Part shown: piece by piece, positions 46,414 through 57,730 of the stretch
How the letters are laid out: each line of letters begins with the position of its first letter
How positions within the stretch are numbered: position 1 is the first letter of the stretch
Assembly (NCBI GenBank): GCA_028023455.1
Contig: JAQFVV010012395.1
Location: forward strand, 10,596,154 to 10,660,153
Length of the DNA: 64,000 nt
Reading direction: 5' to 3'
Source of the DNA: Epiperipatus broadwayi
Lineage: Eukaryota; Onychophora; Udeonychophora; Euonychophora; Peripatidae
Notes under the pieces: model-generated
What the model was told of the DNA's origin: nothing
The model's input: only the letters and a program-made list of their open reading frames with translations
Database searches by the model: none
Program-made: the position numbers and the translations under genes

Positions 46414-49400
46414 TTATATTTTTTTCATCATCAGTACTACACTTTTTTTTAGGTTTATTAGGGACCAGGTCTGGTTGAACATCCAATTCTGGGAAAATTT
46501 TTGGTCTAATTCTTTAATTTCTTTTAGTAAGTGTAAAGACATTTTCATCATGTCATATTCTTCGCCACTTTCGAAGATAGTCTTATTTCTCAATGACCAA
46601 ATGGAAAAATTTATAAAAATTGCCAATCTTATGACCCCAAAATGTCCACTCTTGAAGGCCTTAGTCAAATTTACACAAGCTGATTCTTTATTTTTAATGA
46701 GAGATTTAAAAGTGTTTCTTATGCTATTCCAAATTTGACACTCCTCCAATATATGTGCCATTGTCTCATCACTACGCCTACATAGTGCGCATATAGGGTC
46801 CAGATTATAATTCCTTTTACTATGTAGGAAGTCAGCGGTAGGCAAGGTCCCAAGGTTAACCTTGATTAAAAAAATCAACAAACCTCGTTTCCAAATTTTA
46901 AACGTTTGGTCAACCTGGAGAACCTCGATATTCCAATCGAAAGAATAGTGTCAATTTTAGTTTCTTCCGGATTCATAAGATCATATGTGTTCCAGTAGTT
47001 CAGTTTGTTATTAAACTTTGTTCCTGGCTTCTTCATTTTTAGATTGTTAAATACTATAGAGATTTGCTTTTGAATCCAAAGCCTTCCACTTTTGGGAGGT
47101 GGCCTATCGGTAGGAGTTATTTCTTATGAGAATATTGGCCCTTCCATATCTGGGTTTTTCATAAATAATCTGGTAAGTACATTATGAAAGCACTGTATTA
47201 ATAAGATTTGACTGAGTAGTCCTATGCCGTTCATCTGTTTAGGTTTCTGTAGGAGGCGCAGGCTGATGACAGGAGCTTGCCCCCCCAATAGAGCTTCCTA
47301 CATTGGGTTCGACATTCATTATAAAGGCTTTTGTCGGTGAGAAGTCCGCAAGGAAGTATATAATCTTGGGGAGCACGACAGCATTCATCAGCACGATTTT
47401 CCCGAACAAAGACAAAATAAATCTCCAATGATCCAATAAATTTTATCTTAGTCATTAAGTCATTTTCAATTTCCTTCCTCATTTTAGATGAGGGGACGCT
47501 AGATGAAAACCCAAGAACTTTTGAGGTGGAGCCTTAGGTATGCCAGGAATTTGCTTGCCAGTCATAATCGACCAGATTGCCAATTTCTCCTTGTTGACCC
47601 TTAGACCAAATTCACATTCGAATTGGTCCAAGAGCTCCTCTAGTTCAGCAAGTTCCTCCCTTGAAGCAAGAAAAACCACCACATTATATAGGAGATATGA
47701 TGGACCCTCTCTCCTAGCGAAGATATGGATATTCCTTTAATGAGATGTCTCGATGCTTAGCAGGAGGGGATTTACATAGGCTTTTGTGAAAAAAAGCGCA
47801 GTCAGGAGAGCCCTGAGGAATAGAAACAACACTCCCATTCAGAGACAAAAACACCTCCCTATTATATAGGAGGTTCTCTATCATCTGGAGGTAGGCAGCT
47901 GGTACTTTGAGTCCCTCCAGGATCTTCATAAGTGTGTCAATTCGAACGCAATCAAAAGCAGCAGCAAAATCGAGCTGGACTGCAATGGGCTGCAAGATCT
48001 TCATGCGAATGTGGTCTATCAATAGACGAAATCGGCTCACAGCATCGGCCGTCGAGCTCCCCTTTTTGGCAAACTGGCAGTTAGACAGCTGATCAATTAT
48101 AATATCTTGTATGTCAACTATCTTTACCAGTAGAGAGATCATTGATATTGGCCTGAGATTCCCCAAGTTCCGAGGGCCCTCTAGTTTTTTAACCAGAGGA
48201 ATCATGGCAATTGGGTTGATCCCTGGAAGTTCCTGGCAGCTATTAGCCAAAAGATCTGTCATCCTTTTAATGATTGGTGCTGAGAAAGCACTTAAATGAA
48301 GCAGGAGGAATTTTGGATTCCGTGCAAGCCAGGATGTGTTTTGTCTGGCATCATCTTTAATTTATCAATAATTCTTTTTTCTGTGATTTTGTGGCTTGAA
48401 TTTTTAATTAAATTAAATTCTCTTCTTTCAATCATGATTCCACCTGGCTTAAACTTTTCAACATAATGGTCACATATCCTGGCCAACATGGAAGACCCTC
48501 CATATAGGTTGCCATCTATCTCAATCACTCTGGGTGCCTTGGCCTTTCTGCCAGCTCCAAGGGCCCACCTAAGATAGCCCCTGGTCCAGCAGTGCTGATG
48601 ATATATAAATTATCGCAATCTCTTTTATAGAAAGATATTTAGCAACTTCCTGCTTACTTTTGTATTTCAGTTTCAAGTCTATGATAGATTCAACTTTCTG
48701 TGCCTCACTGGGCAAGTTCATTAGTTTGTCACAATCTTATCTGATTTGGGTAATAACCGAATGGGGCCCCGGGTTTTTGAGGTGCATTTAGTAATCAATT
48801 TACCAAGAATTTCAGTAAATTGCATCCATGCATGATATGGAAGAAGATTATTCAAATCTACTTCTTTGAACAATATATATGTCTCAATTACTAGTTGGAT
48901 GCTGATATTTGTTCGAATTAACATTCTTATACTTCTGGGGAGCACCTGTGCTGAGTCATTAGAGTTATTGAACTGAAAATCACATTCAATTGAAAAAATG
49001 GTCTGAAAACGTAATTGGTCGCAGTTGCGCCTTCAGGGATTTTAAAAATTTCCAGGGAGACAAACAGCAAGTCAATCAGTGTTTATGCCTTCTTATTATA
49101 GAAGGAAAAGACCCCATCTGGTAACAGTGATCGACATTTCATCAATTTCCCATTTATCAATCATCCATATCTATATTGAAAACTATCATATGTTAAATTA
49201 CTATCCCCAATAATTAAAGTGGGAAGGGGATAAGTCCTCAATGCTATGTTTATATTCTGTATGATTTCAGGTTTTCTAGGAAGATAAAGGTTAATTAGGA
49301 AGATAAAGGTTAAGTATAATTTTTAAATTTGATAATTGCATTCGAAAAAGAATAATGAAAAAACCCAAAGGTATTTATTTTATTAATAATGTGTTGATCA

Positions 49401-49530
49401 GTTTTGTTATGTATCTTTGTCACCCCAAAACATAATATATCAGGGCTACAAATGCGGAACCATCACTCCAAAGCAAAGGCCTTGCCCATGAATTCAAGCC
49501 CCTAATATTCATTGAGGCAATTTTAATCAT
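46414..49530 (-). pseudogene. LINE ORF2: endonuclease and reverse transcriptase remnant
   Basis: ORF2 nicks target DNA and reverse-transcribes the element RNA there. Start: MIKIASMNIRGLNS at 49530, the N-terminal motif of AP-type endonucleases, then a decayed nuclease to about 48950. RT in 47714-48262 has IPLVKKLEGPRNLGNLRPIS, GSSTADAV and LDFAAAFDCV (first catalytic Asp) and a PQGSP-type motif, PQGSPDCAFF. The second catalytic box, near 47680, reads LYNVVVFLAS where YADDVVVF is expected, so both Asp are gone. The connection region follows (SLFGKIVLMNAVVLPKIIY, about 47330-47430), and the C-terminus 46414-46881 has ICALCRRSDETMAHILEEC. Many frameshifts. Confidence 0.88.
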
Positions 49531-50486
49531 CTTGCAGTTGGATTAAGAAAATCAGAGCATGCTTCCAGCTCTTCATCGGTTTCATTCTTCTCTTGATAGT
49601 GCTCATTTAGCTTCATAGCAAGTTTCAGCAACTGTGGTATTACTTCTTGATCACTGATTTTAGGAGATTTAATTGTTTCATTTTTAACTTCACTATATGC
49701 GACAATGGTCTCTAGGTTGTCATTGATAAATTCATCTGGAGTGGGCTCCATCAGTGGTTCATTTAGAGAAAATTCTTGTTTTCTTAATTAATTGTGATGA
49801 GTGTATTTCTTGATCTGATAAATTCACTGTGTGTACACTTTCACAGTCCGAATTTACTCTTGATTGAGGAGAGACTGAAGCTTTTGTTCTTGGTCTTTTT
49901 TTCCTTCTACACCGCACTCTTCTTTTGTTTTGTGTTTCTTTCTCCTCTTGTGCTGAGGTCTCTACATACCATGGACTAGACTCTCCCATGGATGATGCAA
50001 GGTCTTCATTTAAAGACTGTTTTTTTGAGAGTATCAGATTGTGATGAAACATCTTGTTCCAAGTTCTGAGTCTCATTCAATATCTCCTCCTTGTTCATTG
50101 TTTTAAGTTTATTTCTTTTGTTCTTCTTTTGTATCTACACCAAGCCATGATCCTAGGTTATTATAACTTTTGGTTTGACGTTTATGAAATCTTTTCTTTA
50201 TAGCTCCACATAAGTTACATTTTCTGTTAGGACATTCCCTCCTTAGATGCCCTCTATGCTTGCAAAAAAAACCATGTGGTACCACACCTTTCAGCAAGAT
50301 GATTAATGAAGCCTCTTGGTATTCAATCAAAGAGGGAATTAGCAAAGGAGATATTCCTTTCTTTAATATTAATTTCGTTAAGTAGTGTGTACCCTGAAAA
50401 TTGACCGATTGGAATTGTAGGCTTAGAATTCTTCCAAAGGGGCTTAGAATTTTTTGCAAGTCTTTCGAATCAAACCATCGACACAT
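49527..50486 (-). pseudogene. LINE ORF1 (nucleic-acid-binding protein) remnant
   Basis: The frame from 50486 has RWFDSKDLQKILSPFGRILS, like the first strand and helix of an RRM fold, then a CCHC zinc knuckle, CKHRGHLRREC (residues 75-85), followed by CPNRKCNLCG, a second partial Cys cluster whose His is displaced. After frameshifts the acidic C-terminal part runs 49527-49751 and ends NPTAR with a TGA that overlaps the ORF2 ATG (49527-49530). This protein coats element RNA. Frameshifts near 50110 and 49755 make it non-functional. Confidence 0.75.
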
Positions 50487-50499
50487 GCAGGTCTATTTA

Positions 50500-51780
50500 A
50501 ATCTATGTAGATCAATCTGTGTTTATTTGTTAAATAAACAAAGTTTTTTTTTAAGTTTTAGAATTTTATTTAGATTTGAAATGATAGATAATATGAAACC
50601 TAAATAAGTTACCTTAAATGTAAAATTATTGTTTAATGGTAATTATGAATAATTATCATGATTTTTCATTGATTTCATGTACATCTAAAATATTTATTCA
50701 AAACTAAACATATTTATATTAAATAAATAGATAAGAGCATTTGAAATGGAGTTAAAAGGTGATCAAATGATGAAACACACAATACCCACATATTCATAAA
50801 TATTTTAAAATCCAGCACATTGTGAGTTATCCTAGATTCATGAAAGGTTAAAATCCAGATGCTGTTCAGAATTGATTTCTAATAAATCACTACGGATTTG
50901 TTATCAATGTTTATTGTTCTAATCCTATTGAGCTAGTTTCCAGAACTCAGTGATCTGTGACTTAAGTTTTTTAGCAATCGGATCTACCAAATGTTTTTTC
51001 TGAAATATTTGTCCAGTTTCATCATGACATATTATTCCTAGGATAATAGTAATATGTTCCTCCATATCATAACATAATCCTTAGTTATTGAGGTTTGCAT
51101 AAACATTCATTAAAAGGATTTTGGCACTATAAACACCATAATTTTATTATATCCTCTGAATCTAACAATAAATGTTTGAGAAATTAAAATTTGATTTTTC
51201 TACAACATGAAATATATCCAATTTTTATAACTAATGTTTTAGGTTTCCTTGGCAATTTAGTCATTATTGTATATATGGTTTTTGTATTCTTTTTCAATAA
51301 ACGCACATATATATTTATATTATTCAAATTTAATCTTGTGTATTTGTAATTTCCATTAGAAGTAAATAAATCCTTTAGGGTGTGATGTTAATCATATTTT
51401 AGTTGTTACTGAGCCTTAAATTTGGATTTTAAAGAAAAACCTAAAAATGTGTAGCTAAAAAGGAAGTTAATGTTTGTTGTAGCTAAAAAGGAAGTTAATA
51501 TTTGTTTTGAACAGCAAGTTTAAGACTATTAAAAATACATTATTGTATGGCGAGAGGGAGATTAGGGAGACATTATCTAGGCATTTAATAATCTGGGATT
51601 TTGTATAAATAAAAAAATTATAGTACATACCTAAATACCCTCCCACTAAAAAAAACCTAAAAAAAAAATACTAAATGTATTCTAAACTTTGTCTATTGGT
51701 GCTTTTTTATATTGTAAGTAAGTAGCTTATTAACATAGGTTCCCTATATTCTAAATAATGAACTTATATAAACTTAGTTG
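50500..51780. other. AT-rich interval with a 28-bp tandem duplication
   Basis: No gene. GTAGCTAAAAAGGAAGTTAA is repeated directly near 51452 and 51480. Part may be the 5' region of the LINE or the 3' end of the gypsy element to the right. Confidence 0.5.
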
Positions 51781-51789
51781 ACTCATTTT

Positions 51790-52300
51790 GGAATATGTAT
51801 TAATTTCTTCAACTTGTTCACCCACCACTGGTGATTGTCTTCCATATATATTCTGATTAGCCTACCCAATTCATGTATAACTTTCGCATGGATGCTGGCT
51901 ATTCTGGTTTTCTACCCAGCCTTTCTATTCCTTGGACAAAAATGACATAACATGGGCATTTAAGATAGTAAGCCTTTCCAATGGGCCTAAATTGAGATTC
52001 TTGTAGACTCTTGATTACATTCCTGTTATCAGCCTTCATCAAAGGGTAGGCATTAACGAATTTGGAGAATACATCATATGCTACTAAAATATGCTCTTAA
52101 AACATGGCAATGGACCATAAAAGTCTATTGCTAAAAGGTCATTGGGACCTTTTGGTATTATGTGCTGAAATAAGCTGATATATGAATGATTTGCATATTT
52201 AGATTTTCACAGTATCTGATCCTGTTCATTATGTATGCATCCATACCAGGCCAATAGAATAGTCTGCACATAACATCCCTTTTTGGGATCGTAGTTCCCA
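51790..52300 (-). pseudogene. gypsy integrase core remnant
   Basis: Minus frames give PNDLLAIDFYGPLP, the start of the integrase catalytic core with its first Asp, then HILVAYDVFSKFVNAYPL and KADNRNVIKSLQE. Near 51830-51900 PASMRKLYMNWVG resembles the conserved helix after the catalytic Glu. The region around the second Asp is not clear. Stops and frameshifts throughout. Confidence 0.78.
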
Positions 52301-52439
52301 TACAGGCAGTGAACGTAAATTAAGTTGCCTCTTATGCAAAATGGTATTTAAGGTTTCTCCACGACCCTTGTTTTCAATTGTCTTATTGATATGGCACAGT
52401 TTAGGGCGTTCGATCTGTAGTTTGGAAAAAAAGTCATTT

Positions 52440-52800
52440 TCGACTGAGTCATCGATATTCAAATATACAGCCATAATAAAAAGGTTGTTCATAGTTGGAT
52501 GGTATGGTTCCATCTCAAGAAGATGCCTAGTTAGGATATTTCACTACAACATTGCTTTGTCTTTTATAATACTGTACTCGGTAGATGAACTGTTGGAAAA
52601 ATAAAGTCCATCTGATGAGCCTGTCACTATTCAGATAACTTATGCTGATGAATTTTAGGCTTTTATGGTCAGTGATGACTATGATCCTAGTAAATACTAC
52701 TGGAGTTCTGGAAAGGCCCATACCTTGGCTACAGCTTTTTTCGTGGTAGTGTAATTCTGCACTCTGCAATAATCTATTGAGAAAGTACAAGATGTATAGG
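52440..52800 (-). pseudogene. gypsy RNase H remnant
   Basis: The open frame 52527-52790 contains VVFTRIIVITDHKSLKFISI, the central T-D-H-x-S-L catalytic motif, and RWTLFFQQFIYRVQYY with a tail like Y-x-x-G-x-x-N-x-V-x-D, here YYKRQSNVVVKYPN. The upstream part (AVAKVWAF) continues past 52710 in another frame. This is the best-preserved part of the element. Confidence 0.87.
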
Positions 52801-52902
52801 TTCTGTTCATGGTCTAAATAGAATCACACCTATACCGTACCCACTACTATCAGTCTGTGCATAAAATACCTTTTCAAAATTGGGATATCATAAAATGACA
52901 TC

Positions 52903-52916
52903 AAAAATCTATCCTT
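52903..52916. repeat. SINE target-site duplication, left
   Basis: AAAAATCTATCCTT, identical to 53023-53036. Confidence 0.88.
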
Positions 52917-53022
52917 GTCAAGCGTTGTTAGCCGAGAGGTCATCGCAGCTGCCACGCAAGCAAGTAGTTGGTTGCAGACGGTTGTGGGTTCGCCTCCCGG
53001 ACGATGCTATGACATGAAAAAA
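52917..53022 (+). mobile_element. tRNA-derived SINE
   Basis: About 106-bp insertion with the hallmarks of a short interspersed element: an A-box TTAGCCGAGAGG (52928-52939), a B-box GGTTCGCCTCC (52987-52997) 47 bases on, a short body and a 3' A-run, bounded by a 14-bp direct repeat. The GCCGAG-GGT head is typical of class II tRNAs (Leu/Ser). It lies in the gypsy RT/RNase H region, whose motifs continue on both sides. The pol III boxes are close to consensus and the duplication is perfect, so it inserted recently relative to its host element. The 61-codon plus frame over it is meaningless. Confidence 0.85.
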
Positions 53023-53036
53023 AAAAATCTATCCTT
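53023..53036. repeat. SINE target-site duplication, right
   Basis: AAAAATCTATCCTT merging with the SINE A-tail; pairs with 52903-52916. Confidence 0.88.
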
Positions 53037-53129
53037 ATTGAATTCTGTTGAATGGTTGTTTGTCCATTTCCACCTTTCACCTTTTTTTAATAATGTTTAA
53101 TAAATGGATGTTGTCATAAGTAAAGTTCT

Positions 53130-53690
53130 TATAAAACATGATTAAATAAGCAAATATTTTATCTAGCGCTGTGCTTGCAATTATATTTCATTCCAATATC
53201 AGCCTTTCAAGCTAATCGAGCACGCGCCTTTGAGAGTGTTAAATAAATGAATACTCTCCTCTTCAATCCAAGATATAGTATTTATGCAGGAATAAAAGGA
53301 ATCCCTCTTATTCCTACGACTCAAATTCTTTTATATGAGCAAATCTGAAGAACTGTTGAAGAGAGCGTGAGTAGATTCTCAATTTAAATTACTATTTACG
53401 ATGTTTTTTGACTGAATGACGTCTGTGTAATTCTACACCGACGTCATTCAGTCAAAAAACATCGTAAATAGTAATTTAAATTGAGAATCTACTCACGCTC
53501 TCTTCAACAGTTCTTCAGATTTGCTCATATAAAAGAATTTGAGTCGTAGGAATAAGAGGGATTCCTTTTATTCCTGCATAAATACTATATCTTGGATTGA
53601 AGAGGAGAGTATTCATTTATTTAACACTCTCAAAGGCGCGTGCTTGATTAGCTTGAAAGGCTGATATTGGAATGGAATATAAAACATGAT
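53130..53690. mobile_element. palindromic insertion with 13-bp direct repeats
   Basis: TATAAAACATGAT occurs at 53130-53142 and 53678-53690. Between them are 39 unpaired bases and an inverted repeat with ~242-bp arms (53182-53423 and 53440-53681) that differ at only two or three positions, meeting at GACGTC with a 16-base centre that itself pairs GTGTA/TACAC. Gypsy polyprotein motifs (FFGFCNF, then CFIRTLL) rejoin across it. No coding frame. It could be a foldback element or a retroposed snap-back product. It would form a cruciform, or a 240-bp double-stranded RNA if transcribed. Confidence 0.88.
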
Positions 53691-54270
53691 CAAAAATTGC
53701 AGAAACCAAAAAAAGGCTGCAACTTTTTGTTTTTCAGTATGGGAAAATCATGTGTGGCTTTGACTTTGTCGGAATGTGATTTTATTCCGTCCACAGCTAT
53801 TATGTAATCAATTTCTCTAACAGCGAGTTTGCTCTTTTTGAGGTTAATAGTGATATTTTTTCTTTGCATTCTTAAGCACAAATCTAGGTGCTAAAAGTGC
53901 TCTGAGATATTTTCAAATCTACATGCATAATAATGATACTTTTAACGTTATCTGATAAAACACTATCTAAGCATCATATTAGACAAAATATGCTATTGAT
54001 CAATCCAAAAGGCATTCTTTGTGATTCCGTCCACAGCTATTATGTATTCAATTTCTCTAACAGCGAGTTTGCTCTTTTTGAGGTTAATAGTGATATTTTT
54101 TCTTTGCATTCTCAAGCACAAATCTAGTTGCTAAAAGTGCTCTGAGATATTTTCAAATCTACTTACGTAATAATGATACTTTTAACGTTATCTGATAAAA
54201 CACTAAACATCATATTAGACTAGATCTGCTATTGATCAATCCAAAAGGCATTCTTTAAATATGTATAAGT
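53690..54270 (-). pseudogene. gypsy reverse transcriptase remnant
   Basis: The frame 53690-53881 reads NITINLKKSKLAVREIDYII and then DFPILKNKKLQPFFGFCNF, the RT thumb motifs (L-N-x-x-K-x-x-F...G and F-x-x-P...L-x-x-F-x-G-x-x-N-[FY]). Upstream, the catalytic box reads YYACRFENISEHF in one copy and YYVSRFENISEHF in the other, where YVDD-x(6)-EH is expected, so both catalytic Asp are lost. The segment is present twice in tandem (53784-54022 and 54024-54256). Confidence 0.8.
53784..54256. repeat. 240-bp tandem duplication of the gypsy RT segment
   Basis: Copies at 53784-54022 and 54024-54256 are about 95% identical and both start ATTCCGTCCACAGCTATTAT. They differ by a handful of substitutions and one 8-bp indel near the far end (ACTATCTAAGCATC against ACTAAACATC). 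Confidence 0.92.
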
Positions 54271-54739
54271 GGAGTGACCGTCATATTTGGAAGTAGTATA
54301 TTTTCTGTCAATAGCTAGCTGTCAGATATATGTCTACAAATATGTTTTTACTAGGAAATGAATTAGCAACTCTTGAACAATTGGTGGGATGTCATATTCT
54401 GGAACTGTCAATTGAGTCAAGAACCTTGCATTCAGACATATACATATGGACCCATACTTTTTACAGACAACTAATGGGTTATAGGCAGAGGGACATGTTT
54501 GGATGTCTTTCTATTCAACCAGTTGGTCAATTTACTTTTGTACTTATACCCTGAATTGATATGGCATAGGATAACTAGAATGGTTGGTCATCTCTTAAAT
54601 GTATTCTGTGCTTGTACTCTTCTATCACACCAAGTCTCTTGGAAAATGCATCCTTATTTTTGCATAAGTATTGAAAAAACTTTTCCCCCATTAGTTGTTA
54701 TTCAGTTCACTAGATTCTTGTACGTTAGTATTTAGGTCT

Positions 54740-55010
54740 GTCTTTATTGATATATCCTGAACAGTTAACATAATCAATTATGCATCCATGCGTATTTATG
54801 AAGTCCAAGCCTATTCTGATTGCATGAATAAGTCCAGCATAATAAGAAAGATATGTTCAAATGTGATATGGTTGAATAGTATACTCAACCAAATCCGTTG
54901 GATAAACAATTTAGCTTTGTGGTCATTGGCCATAGTGACTTGGGTTTGTTTTTATGGTAATACAGGGATATGTAGGTTCATTTATATAATTTTAACAAAA
55001 TAGTTTTTCT
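54740..55010 (-). pseudogene. gypsy aspartic protease remnant
   Basis: Minus frames give QVTMANDHKAKLFIQRIWLS and, after a hydrophobic stretch and a frameshift, IGLDFINTHGCIIDY, the hydrophobic-G-x-D-F segment that closes retropepsins of gypsy elements. The catalytic D-[ST]-G is not identified. Compare fragment 1 (VRMANNRKAK). Confidence 0.65.
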
Positions 55011-55226
55011 GAGATAATGGAAGCCCAGTTGATCTGTCACAGTAATTTCTTGGACATTCTGGGCATTCATTAGGTACACCTTTTTCAGGTTGGAGGTCAA
55101 ATTTATCATCCCCAAATCTGAAATTAGTGAGTCCCGATGGAATGTTCCTCACTTTTGTTGCTCTCCAAATTAATCACAATGTCATGGCTATATAGTGAGG
55201 AACATACCATCGGGACTCACCGTAGA

Positions 55227-56696
55227 TTAAGAACTGACATTTCTGCCTAGCATCATCACAGTAGTGTCCTGTGAGTTGTTGACGGGATAATTTTCTGCAA
55301 TTTCAGCATTACTTCTGAACCTGTGATTATCCCCAAATGCCATTGGGTCCCTTACCAAATAAAATGGTCTTTGACTATGGTGAGATCTACCTGACCTTTT
55401 CCTATTCTTTTGTCTCTGGACTTCCTGTAAATAGGATATACTATAGGATGTATTCTTTTTCCTAGCTTTATTATTACTGGCTGAAGATACTTCACTTGCC
55501 TCTAGATCACTTAATATTTCCAACACCTCTTTGACAATTTCAGTCACCAATGATTAAAGTCTTCTGTATATGTTTCTGCAAGTACCTCATCCAGATAATT
55601 GGCCTTTTGTGAACTAGAATGCAGTCTGCATCTCATTTTTCATTTAGTTGTCTGCTTCTGGCAGAATTGACTGTAATTGCTCTTTTGGGGCTGTATCTAT
55701 CTCACTTTAGGTTGTCTTGCTTATCTTCATCCAGAAGTTTTCCAATAAGGCATACTTAAATTTAACTTAAGTCTGAGGTTTGTGTAGTAGCTTCTACTGA
55801 TCTTTTGCATTTGAATACAAATGGTTTACCTGTGATAGCTCCCTAGCTTACTTAGAGAGGATAGCTCTTCCAACCCTTATTATATTCTATGGGGTTTTCA
55901 TCAAAGTCTTCTTTAAACACTTTGTGTTTGATAAACTTAGCTATATTAAGGTTCAATCCTTGCTGATTATTACCTAACTCATTTTTCAGTAAAATTAACT
56001 GAGGGTGAGTAGTTGTATTATTCTGGTTCTCTTTCTCTGCAATAGCATCTATGGAGCTATATGATCACCAAGTCTATAATCTCCCTTTTGCTGATTGCTA
56101 GTAAACTTCATCTCGGTTATCTTACATTCCAAATCCAATATTTTACAACTAAAACTTTTCTCCTGCATTCTTAGGCATTTTTATACCTCTTGTATAATGA
56201 CTGTTATTGTTTTTCAACTTATCACATATGGCTTCCTTATGCATTTTTAGTTATATTCTCTATTTCTCCCTGCCCCAAATGTTCACCATCAATTATCTGT
56301 CCTTTTATACTAACTATACTATTCTGTATTTCTCTAAATTTCTTCAATAATGTTCTCATCTCTTATTCAGATTTACTCTTCCTCTTCACTATTTTCTTGT
56401 ATTCCATATTGGATCTTGATTTTAAAATCCTCAAATTCTGCTTGTATACAATTTATTTCACCATGGACCTTAATTTTGAAATCATCTTTGGTTTTCTCAA
56501 TTTTGTTAATACCTTTTAACACTTCCATACATTCTTTTTGAGTTACATTAACTTTATCATTTAAACCCTTTTCAAACTTTTCTTGAATTAGATCTAGCTT
56601 ATTCTTCAATCTTTTAATTTCTTCCCTCAACTCTTCAAACATTGTGTTACACCTGGTATCTGATTCTTTCAATTTTTGACTGTTGGTCATTTTCAT
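55227..56696 (-). pseudogene. gypsy gag remnant with coiled-coil start
   Basis: The frame from ATG 56696 (108 codons) is a Lys/Glu/Leu heptad-rich coiled coil (FEELREEIKRLKNKLDLIQE). After many stops, further fragments include YALLENFWMKISKTT, and the open frame 55227-55550 has ILSDLEASEVSSASNNKARK and a basic, Arg-rich middle (RQKNRKRSGRSHHSQR) that may replace the usual zinc knuckle. It precedes the protease, so gag is the natural reading. The plus-strand 109-codon frame (56190-56519) is an antisense shadow. Confidence 0.6.
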
Positions 56697-57670
56697 TCAA
56701 GAATAGGATAGTCAGAAACTAGTCTGAAGATATGGAAACTACTGGTACAGATTTATTATTATATGAAATTGTATATAATACAAGTTTCCATTAATGTAAA
56801 CAAATTTACTACTAGAATGGATTTTAAAAATATCTAAAAGCTGAATATTTATTTTTCAATGAATTTAATTCCAAAAAAAAACACTGAACAGCAAGAACAA
56901 AATGAATTGTATAATAATGAAATGATCGTGTGATAGCAATTGTATAAACAGAAATTAGGTATCTCTGTTGTCATAGTTCTATGGTTTAAATAGATCAAAT
57001 AAATATATGAAATAAAGAATTATAATATCTGTAAGAATATTAAATTTATTCAGATATTCAGAAAATAATTAAGGTAGATATGAGGATGTCATGATTCTGC
57101 AAAAATTGAAAATTGCTTGAATATAAAGAAATTTGTTCATTTCTGCATATATTAGTTGATAAAAATAAAAGCAGAATCATATTCTTAAAATCATTACAAA
57201 ATTTTGTAGTTAGATAGTTGAAACACTTGTATTTTTATTTGTGAAAACTAAAGACGATTTTCAGTAATCTTTATTTTTTTTATTATTATTATTGAAGAAA
57301 GTATTGAAAGAATAGGTTGTAAAGATAAGTAAAAATGTATTAATAGTTTTTATATAAACTTTCATGGCATTCAATTAGATAGTGTTCTGTAATGAGTTTG
57401 TTGCATCAAAAGACATAATAATACCTGATATATCATTCTGTGCTTCGCATAAACAGTTTTATATTCAATCAGAACAAATTTTGAAATGTTCACTAATAAA
57501 TATATAAATATTATAAAAATTAGTCAGAAACACCAACATAATCACCATACTGGTTTTACATTTTCTCTTTTATAGCCAATCTTTATTCTTGAGAATATAT
57601 CAGAAAACATTAAGCACATAAAATATATTGTGCAAAATGTTTTATTTTGTATTTTTATAATTAAATCACC

Positions 57671-57730
57671 TTGAGTATTAGTAGCAGCATGTGCCTGTCA
57701 TGTTCATGATCTGAGTTCAAATTATGACCA
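57671..57730 (+). other. tRNA-like fragment, possible SINE head
   Basis: TAGTAGCAGCATGTGCC followed by GATCTGAGTTCAAATTATGA resembles a decayed tRNA with A-box and B-box about 35-40 bases apart. Downstream (57901-57970), after a poly-T run, GCTCTGCAGTGGATTG resembles the 3' end of RTE-type LINEs (compare CTGCAGTGGATTGA at about 27700 in the RTE remnant). Together they could be an old SINE with an RTE tail, but the ~200 bp between them is not understood. Confidence 0.3.

Larger units (their letters stand above)
46390..50500 (-). mobile_element. APE-type LINE (non-LTR retrotransposon), minus strand
   Basis: Two-ORF LINE on the minus strand: ORF1 with an RNA-binding-like domain and zinc knuckle (49527-50486), ORF2 with AP-type endonuclease, RT and a C-terminal Cys/His domain (46414-49530). 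ORF1 and ORF2 overlap as ATGA. All frames are broken. The pattern of knuckle-bearing ORF1 plus C-x2-C...H-x4-C ORF2 tail fits L1/Tx1- or I/R1-type groups; I cannot decide between them. Confidence 0.85.
51780..56700 (-). mobile_element. Ty3/gypsy retrotransposon fragment 2
   Basis: Minus-strand element with gag (56.7-55.2 kb), protease, RT, RNase H and integrase (to 51.8 kb) in order. No LTRs were recognised. It carries three later changes: a tRNA-derived SINE (52917-53022), a palindromic insertion (53143-53677) and a tandem duplication of the RT segment (53784-54256). Reading across each insertion shows the polyprotein motifs resume on the other side, so the element predates them. Confidence 0.87.

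Noticed and set aside
52920-53005. Functional tRNA gene
   Set aside because: A- and B-boxes are good, but the acceptor stem does not pair and the unit ends in an A-tail inside a target duplication: a SINE.
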